Below are positions 56,501-64,000 of a stretch of DNA of 64,000 nt, piece after piece. Where the stretch lies: NCBI GenBank assembly GCA_034008185.1, contig CM067081.1:9361821-9425820 (forward strand). Direction: 5' to 3'. The notes under the pieces were generated by a model. It saw only the letters and a program-made list of their open reading frames with translations. It was not told the origin of the DNA and searched no databases. Source of the stretch: Gorsachius magnificus. Taxonomy: Eukaryota; Chordata; Aves; Pelecaniformes; Ardeidae. The first letter of the stretch is position 1. Every line of letters starts with the position of its first letter. A program made the translations under genes and the position numbers.

Positions 56501-59500
56501 ATAAAGGACTGGTACAGGACCAAGCTTTTTTCTGGATACATATGTTCTTAGAGTATTCTAATTTATGATTAAGTATTTCCACCCATGGTAGGAGGTTCAT
56601 CCAAGGAGTATTTTTATTTAGAAAGGTTGAAATAAGTACTTTGTCTGTACCAGACAGAAATCTGTATGTATCCACTAAGGCCAAGGGCAAAGAAAGGTGC
56701 TGCCTCTCCCATTGTGTGCGTCCTTATCTTCCTCTCCTGCAAGCACCCAGATGACCAAAACTGGCTTCTGCTTAACTTTAGATGATGAATTTTTCATCAC
56801 TAAGTTCTGCCCTTTGATATTCATCATGACAGAATAGATGGAAATACTAGCTGAACAGTTTCATGCAAAAGCAAAAATTAATTTTCTCATGCATCATTTT
56901 TATTTAAAGCCTTTTTACATTTCAGGTATGTCTGATTACCAAAATGTCTGAACCTATAATTTTTCTCTTGTATAAACCTAAGATGTATTATCAGTACGGA
57001 AATGATTTTACTGATCTGCTTTCTGTTTTATAATTCTTTTCCCCTTCACACCTGACACAAAATTTTTATAACACGTGCCTGCAAATAGAGAAATACTTCT
57101 TCAATTTTGACTGCAAATTTATTTGGCTGACCTTGTAATGCATACATTTTCTCTCAAGTTAAAACTGTTGTAAATACTTGTTTTCTTGATCTCCTGTACA
57201 CAATCTGGGAGCCACAAACTCATATCATCTGTCTTTGGAATGGTGTTTATGAGGATTTGAGCCTACATCTTGCATACATTCACCAAGTACTTACCCTTAC
57301 TTCTTGAAGCCAGATTCATCAAAAAGCCTTTTCTGATGACGTTATCTTTCCTAACACATGTTCTATTGTTGCCAGTGAAGTCTCTAAAGGAAGGTATTTT
57401 TTAATAGGACAGGAGAAAATGATGCACATGCTTGTATAGTAAAATAGTTAGTCAATAATCTGCACTGTTCCAGAACTTTATACTAGTGCTGTAAAGTTAA
57501 ATGCCTTACATGCAGTGCTTTTTTTGTGTGTTTTCAATATGTTCAGAGCAATCTTTTCCTTCCCTTATATCTTGGAAAGTTCCAACCAAGTTGTGTCTTT
57601 GATGTGTTTCTGTTGCAGAATGTCATAAAAATACTTCCACCTTCAGACCTGTCCTGTGTCTGTCGTTCCAGAACAGGTGGAGCTGTTTGCTCTTGGATGA
57701 ATTCCAAGACATTAGTTTGATTTCTGCAGATAGATGCTCATTTGTCATAATCTTTTTAATTCCCCAAGGAAAACCTTAAAACCATGGAAAAATCTAAACC
57801 TACAAGCTTTTTGGTTGGTTTTTTCAGGTCAATTCCATTATCAACCAAAGAACGTGTCTCGAATCTGATTTTGCTTTGCTGAGGTATGTCATGTGCTCAA
57901 CATTGGCCACATCCCTGCACATGGTTGGGTTTTCCATAACTCCACAGTTTGGGCAGAGGGTGTAGGAAGGTTTGTTTTGAACAACCTGCAGCATTACTGG
58001 ATTGCTAAGACCATGACTTCCCCTTTGGTTTTCCCTTAAGGAACACCCCTGGGAAAAATTTATGGCCATCTCTCCTATTGCTTCAGGCATGGACATTCCT
58101 CTTCATTCTCCATTGGCTCCTGTGGCTTATGAAATCAAGAGGTAGGTCTACTTGATTTTTGAATGATTTGGCTAATTGAGGGTTTATATCATCTTTCTGA
58201 AATGGCTGCCACTGGAGATAGATTGGAGACACAGTCTGTCAATAGCTCAGTAAGAGATATCAGTCATTTCTCAAAGTCCTTTTCTTTGTACATTGTAATT
58301 ATGTTATGTACATTTTTCTTGGCATAGATGATGTCTCTCCAGATAAGAAGCAGGTGTCAAAATTAAGATCTCAGTTTATCTGAAAATAGAAGTACAAATA
58401 TGTTTTCTACTATCATTTGATATTCAATTCTATAGTTTCATAATTAAGCTGAATATCCTGCTATCCTGATGAGTGTATTTTTATGAAAAAAAAATATATT
58501 TTTATCACTTTTCTTAGTTTGGTTTAACTTTCTTCATAGAATGCAGTTGCATAGCTTGTGGGAAGTAGGACAGAATATTTTTGTCTGCTTACTCTTTTTC
58601 AACCAGGTTCTTAATATTGACGGAATATGCTCAATGACTCGAATGTCGGTGTCCATTTTTCATCTCTTTTGACTGATGTGTCATTAAACCAAATAGTAGT
58701 TTATCCTTACGTGGTAACAAAGATTCCATCTATCACACTTGCTTCTGTGCAACTTCTCAAGGTTTGCAATGGTTTACTAGTAATGCTTCAAGAGCTTTCT
58801 GATTTCTTCTGCCAAAATTTGAGCTTTTGCTGTAGTGTATAACGCATTTCAGTGTATAATGCAATCAGTACAGTCAAACATCTGTCTTTAGAATAATTAT
58901 GATTCTATTGTTGAATTATCACAAAGTCAGCATCCATTGGAATTAAATTCTCAAAGACATATCTGTCTTTAAAAAGGCTAATTTTTCTGTGTCATGAAGG
59001 ACAATGGAGTTTCCTTATACGTATTATACAGGTATAAAAGGTTATTTGTTTTCAAAAGTCTAGCCCAAAAGATTTGTGGAGAAGGGAAAAAAGCTCATCA
59101 AGACTCCTGTTTCCTATCATGTACCTGTAGTGACTTCTGCACTCATGCACTCAGGTGTATTTGTTGCTTGGTTGGGATTCTTTTTGCCTCATATTCTGTT
59201 AGGTATAGCTGTTGAGTCTTTCAGAGGTTTCAGAGTCTGCAGAAACTTAGATATAATTGTTTCAGGGAAACTTTCATCACTTGCACATTTTGCTCTTTGG
59301 AAAATATTTGTGCTTGCCTTTAAACACTCTTCCCTCAGCTTGCTTCATCAATACTAAGAATTACGGTGCCTAAGAAATGTTAGCTCTGACGTCTCACCTT
59401 AAAATGTGCCTTTTTAGCTCCACTAACCACCGAGAGAACACAAATTGGCTGACTCAGTGGGTGGTGTCAGCTCTTTGTATGTTGTAAAAAAATACTTTAA

Positions 59501-60336
59501 AAGGGAGAAATCTTATCCCAGTGTCCTCACAATTAATTCCTTTTCTTTTGCCACTACCCTATATGCTCCAGAACTTCTCAACAACATTCAAAACAACCTT
59601 TCTGGAGAGGTGTATTAGCACTCCCTTTTGAGGCAATCTAAGGAGACTTTTAACATAGATTAGTTATGCAATCAATAATTTCTTGGCACATATAGCATAA
59701 CTGCAGTTCAAATGAAATGCTAGAAGGGAATATCTATTTTTAATTTCTGGAAAATAGAAGTTCATTCAGAAACATCTATGAAAATAATGTCAGTCAAAGC
59801 TTCTAGGCTGGTATGATAGAGATCTTTACACCCAAGCAATAAAACTGAATGTCTTGACATGCTGCTGAGTGTTTCTTTCCAATTATGCTCATATCACTGT
59901 TTTCCATCTGCTAGAGCATGTGTTGCCAACATCTTTTCTTCTTTTTACTAAATTCTTTCCTTTTTCCACAATAAGAAAAGCACAGGCCCTATATATACAT
60001 CTCTACAGATCAAAGTCTTCCTTAATTTTTCAAAAGCAGCAGTACTAGGACAGACAAGTAACATTTTACTTTATTCCAGAATTCTGTTTGCTGAAGCTGC
60101 TCTTTGTCCAAGCTCTGTATTTCTTCCAGTGGAGTACTGAATTGATGGGTGGCTCTTTCCTTTATTTGTGGCCTCTTTTGAAAAACTTGGATAATAATAA
60201 TTTCATACCTCTTTGCATTTTGAGATGCTTGTTGTCAGGCAGTTTAGACTTATAATGTGTCAATAATTTGAAATTTGCAGCATTAATTTCAAAATTCTGT
60301 TTTCTTTAAAAACAGCGTTATGTAAATCTCCCTTGA
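56501..60336. other. Non-coding sequence, one weak exon candidate
   Basis: AT-rich with short open frames. The only exon-like signal noted is at 58087-58141. Confidence 0.55.
58087..58141 (+). other. Weak internal-exon candidate
   Basis: TCTCTCCTATTGCTTCAG gives a strong acceptor; 55 bases later AGAG/GTAGGT gives a fair donor. Two frames are open across it, one beginning with an ATG in fair Kozak context (CAGGCATGG). Peptide not recognised, and such chance pairs are expected in this much sequence. Confidence 0.15.
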
Positions 60337-60341
60337 CATGG

Positions 60342-61199
60342 TGCGGTGGGTTGACCCTGGCTGGAAGCCAGGTGCCCAACAAAGCCGCTCTATCACTCCC
60401 CTCCTTGGCTGGACAGGGGAGAGGAAATATGATGAAAAGCTTATGGGTTGAGATAAGGACAGGGAGAGATCACTCAGCAATTACAGGCAAAACAGACTCG
60501 ACTTAGGGAAAAATTAATTTAATTTATTAGCAGTCAAATCAGGGTAGGATAATGAGAAATAAAAACTGAATCTTAAAACACCTTCCCTCCACCCCTCTCT
60601 TCTTCCTGGGCTTAATTTTACTCCCATTTTTTTCTCTCCCCCCTCCCCTTGAGCAGCTCAGGGGGATGGGGAATGGGAGCTGGGGTCAGTTCATCCCACG
60701 CTGTCTCTGCCGCTCCTTCCTCCTCAGGGCAGGACTCCTCACACTCCTCCCCTGTTCCAGCCTGGGGTCCCTCCCACGGCAGACAGTCTTCCACCAACTG
60801 CTCCGGCGTGGGGTCCTCCCCGGGCTGCAGGTGGGGATCTGCTCCCCCGTGGGCCTCCCTGGGCTGCAGGGGCACAGCCTGCCCCACCATGGGCTGCCCC
60901 AGGGGCTGCAGGGGAATCTCTGCTCCGGCACCTGGAGCCCCTCCTGCCCTCTGCTGCACTGGCCTGGGGGGCTGCAGGGCTGCTCCTCTCACAGCCTCTC
61001 ACTCCTCTCCCTGGCTGCTCTTGCACAGGATTTTTTTCCCCTTCCTCACTGATGGGCTTGGCCTTGGCCAGCGGGGGCCCACCTTGGATCCGGCTGGCAT
61101 TGGCTCTGCCAGACATGGGGGAAGCTTCTGACAGCTTCTCACAGAATCCACCCCTGTAGCCCCCCTGCTACCAAAACCTGTCCATGAAAACAGAATACA
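60342..61199 (-). mobile_element. Long solo LTR with GC-rich middle
   Basis: An 858-bp LTR. The plus strand starts TGCGGTGGGTTGACCCTGG and ends CATGAAAACAGAATACA. Flanks CATGG (60337-60341) and CATGT (61200-61204) match at 4 of 5 bases. Same family as 16622-17706 but with a shorter GC-rich block (about 60700-61015). Pro/Gly-rich frames are open on both strands inside that block, as in the other copy. Confidence 0.88.
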
Positions 61200-61204
61200 C
61201 ATGT

Positions 61205-64000
61205 AAAATAGAATTGAAGAGAAAACAATGGTGTTAAATATGTCTCCTTCAATGATTATTCCTGTGTGCAGTCAACACAGACTGTAAATTTTTGTAGAGA
61301 TTTTTTAGTTTTAGCAGTGCTTATCAAGATATAGAAGCCTGCACTGTGTTCTTGTTCTTGTAACACATTTTACTGCTACCCAGGCTTGTCCCTCAAAATG
61401 TAAACTGAATAGGTACTTTATGTCAGATGTTTTCAGTATTTCCCTTGAACCTCCATCACCATCACTCTCACAGCTGACTGTGGAGTACTCTTTGCCCTCT
61501 TGCTCTGTCTCGCCCAAAGATATCTCAGGAATTTGTTTTAATGTCATTATCAGTCCCAGTGCAAATGCACCACCTTTCCATCTCTAGGAGGGACCAGATG
61601 CTCACCTCACTTACATGAAATTGTAACTGTTCTTCCAGTCTTAGAAGTGACTTGTTTCCCCAAATTCTTGCCCATGCTAGGTCCGTATGTCAAAGTCAAG
61701 ACTGTATTCTCAGAAGACCTCACTAGAAGCTTACACCACAAAAGGTGTCACCATGAACCAGACCAGAAGGACATACTGATCCTTATAATGCTGATGTTTG
61801 ACACTGGATTGAAGATTCAGTGTCACTTTTCTAGCTGTTTCTGGACCATTCAACGTATGCTTAAGTAGTCTTAAACAGGAAGCTGCAGGCACCCAAACTC
61901 TGTTTCTGCTTTGATATATGTTCTCGCTAGATGTCAGATCTCTGAGGGAGGCAGGGTGTCACCCTCTATATTTTCCGCAGGAAGCCAATCCAGTTTCACT
62001 TGCAACTGAAGTGTGTACTTTCCACCCTGCCACTTCTCACCACGGAGTCAGCCAAGTTTGCGCCTGGCTTTGCTGACACAGCAGACTGGCGCTGCCTATG
62101 AATGAAGAGATTCTTCTGCCTGTCTGTGTGGTCTGACAGGCAGCAACTTCATGTTCAGCCACATCCCAGTGCTTATGTAGTAGAGAAATTTCCCACGAAA
62201 ATGGTGACTTTAAAAAAAAATGATTTACACATTCCTACCCTTTATCTTTAGTGGTTCCTGAGGCCTCAGAAGCAGGTAAATAGATGGTCATGAGGGATGA
62301 CTATAACTAGAGATCCTAAGGGTCCCATCTGAACAAATCCCATGAAGTTTCCATGTGGATATCTTTATCCAAGCTCAGGACCCTAAAATCCCTTGTAGGT
62401 GTAGAGCAAATCATAAACCTAGGACAAGACCTATTAAATCCCATGCTTGCTCAGATGACTCACATCCTAGAAGTGACCATTTCTATTGCCTACAAAGGAG
62501 TTCAAAGGGGACAAGGCTGAATGCAGACTTTTACACTATAGACATCATTAGTCTTATAAATTCACTCCAAATGTCTTGATTCCACCACAAATGTTCCAAA
62601 ACAGTGGCCAAATGCTGCTTTCCTGCTGTACACAGAAATGTCAATGTACATCTTGAAGAGTTCCCAGTTACAGGGAAGAGTTTTTCAGTGTGGAACACAC
62701 CCCTCCTCCCCCCAGTATTCTTTGGAAGAAAAAATATTAAAAGAGTTTTATTAACATTTTACAGGTAATTCCAGACCTCAAGTTTTAAGGGAGAATGGTT
62801 TGAAATGTTAAACATTTTTTTGTTTTAATAAGTGATGATGTCTCCAGCTGTTCTGTAAATAGCCAGGAAATGAAGACCAATTGGTTCCCATTTGCAGTCT
62901 GAAGCTGGATGAGATCTGCTTGCATACTTTACAGTTAAATATGAGCTTGCAGCATCTTTAACACCTTTTCCTCTCATTTCTGGGTAGGCACAATCATTAG
63001 CTTTTTGAGTAGTCTCATGCTTTTCAGAAAGTAGGATGTGATTTTTTTTTTCAGGGGTGTCTCATCTTCGGTCTTACTGCTGCAACAAATCTTTTTTGAT
63101 GTTGGGCAGTTCTGGGAATGAAATTAATTAAATTTTCTTTTTCTTCTTCCTTTTCTGTGAGATGCTAGCTTATAACTAGACCTGAGCATATCTTTTATAT
63201 TTTTCTCTAGCAGACACCTTTTTTTTTTTTTATTCCACAGATATGAGGAACTCTCATGCGACTTTTCTTTACGTACCAGAACCTGTCCTCAATTAAATAC
63301 TAATCTTTGCAGAGACGACCAGTTTCTTTTGTTGTACTACAAAGAGGTCTTCTACCTTGCTTTCAGTGAGGTATTAAATTAATAAAAAATTCTTTCTTAT
63401 CTTTTTTGCTTTTTTGAAAAATATGGGTAGTCACTGATTTGTATGATCTTTCTTCCCCTCGAACCACAATTATCTGCTAAAAGTGGATTATGTGGGACAA
63501 GAGTCACAGTCTATATGTATGTGGAATTGCTTTTGATAATCTTCTCTTTCTGAAAGAGCAATAATATTGCCAGTATCTTTCCTGGCACTTTTGGCTTCAC
63601 TGAAGATAAAACACAAGTATCAGAAGACAATTCTGTCACTTTTTTTATTTCAGAAGGTGGAAGTTCATTCTAGCATATTTGTGGAAGTAGCTGCAATGGA
63701 GACTGAACTCCTGATATGCTAGTGATCTGCCAAAAAAAGCCGAAAAATGTTGAATGTTGACGAGGGAAGTGTTTATCATGCTGCTTCATCTCTTAACCCT
63801 CTGAAAATGAGTACAAGTCGTTTCCACCTTAACTTTTGGTCTCTATGTTAGCCAAGGCCTCCAGAGTCTCCATCCATCCCAAATATTCTTCGTATGTATG
63901 ATTTCTGTTGCCCTCACTCCATGGCAGTTGAAATCATTACTTCTCTATCTCTGCTGTACTTTCAGAAGGTTGTATGTGATTTTCAAATCTATCATCATCA
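61205..64000. other. Non-coding sequence
   Basis: No gene or repeat family recognised. A 9-bp inverted repeat (CTGCCTGTC/GACAGGCAG) lies at about 62117-62144; several short poly(T) runs lie after 63000. Confidence 0.6.

Noticed and set aside
1..64000. tRNA, rRNA, riboswitch or operon features
   Set aside because: I looked for them while reading and found no supportable candidate; a covariance-model scan would be decisive.

Overview
The window looks like nuclear DNA from a bird, probably a neoavian species. It is AT-rich and non-coding, with several CR1 LINE 3' ends and several long terminal repeats (LTRs) of endogenous retroviruses that begin TGT and end ACA. There is no bacterial-style gene density, no operon, no CRISPR array and no rRNA or tRNA gene that I can see. 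The species call is inference from repeat content only.

The one real gene cassette is a nearly complete ERV-L-like provirus on the minus strand at 2153-9176. It has a 5-bp target duplication (GAAGC) and two LTRs that differ only in the length of one C-run (13 versus 12). It has an 18-nt primer-binding site of the tRNA-Lys1,2 type and a purine tract next to the 3' LTR. Reading leftwards the order is: 5' LTR, primer site, short leader, a very hydrophobic reading frame with several membrane spans, a 60-bp tandem repeat encoding Pro/Thr/Ala-rich repeats, gag (capsid region), an in-frame UAG followed by a hairpin, pol (protease, reverse transcriptase, RNase H, integrase with all catalytic residues present), a short non-coding tail, and the 3' LTR. 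There is no env. Two small frame breaks are visible, one in the gag repeat and one near the end of pol.

Other LTRs stand alone. They lie at 10226-10815 (+), 16622-17706 (-), 26848-27444 (-), 48367-48902 (-), 55917-56495 (-) and 60342-61199 (-), and most have recognisable 5-bp target duplications. The 16622 and 60342 copies belong to one long-LTR family with a very GC-rich, internally repeated middle. CR1 fragments lie at about 11816, 21585, 23800, 33351 and 40299; the one at 21585-22445 still encodes broken pieces of the reverse-transcriptase ORF.

The rest is intergenic or intronic sequence without recognised genes. The best host-gene signal is a possible terminal exon at 166-283 (splice acceptor, 18 open codons, stop, AATAAA, GU-rich downstream element). 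Two much weaker internal-exon candidates are at 43495-43550 and 58087-58141. The most interesting material is the provirus: its multi-span N-terminal Gag module, variable repeat, UAG plus hairpin, Lys primer site and near-identical LTRs.
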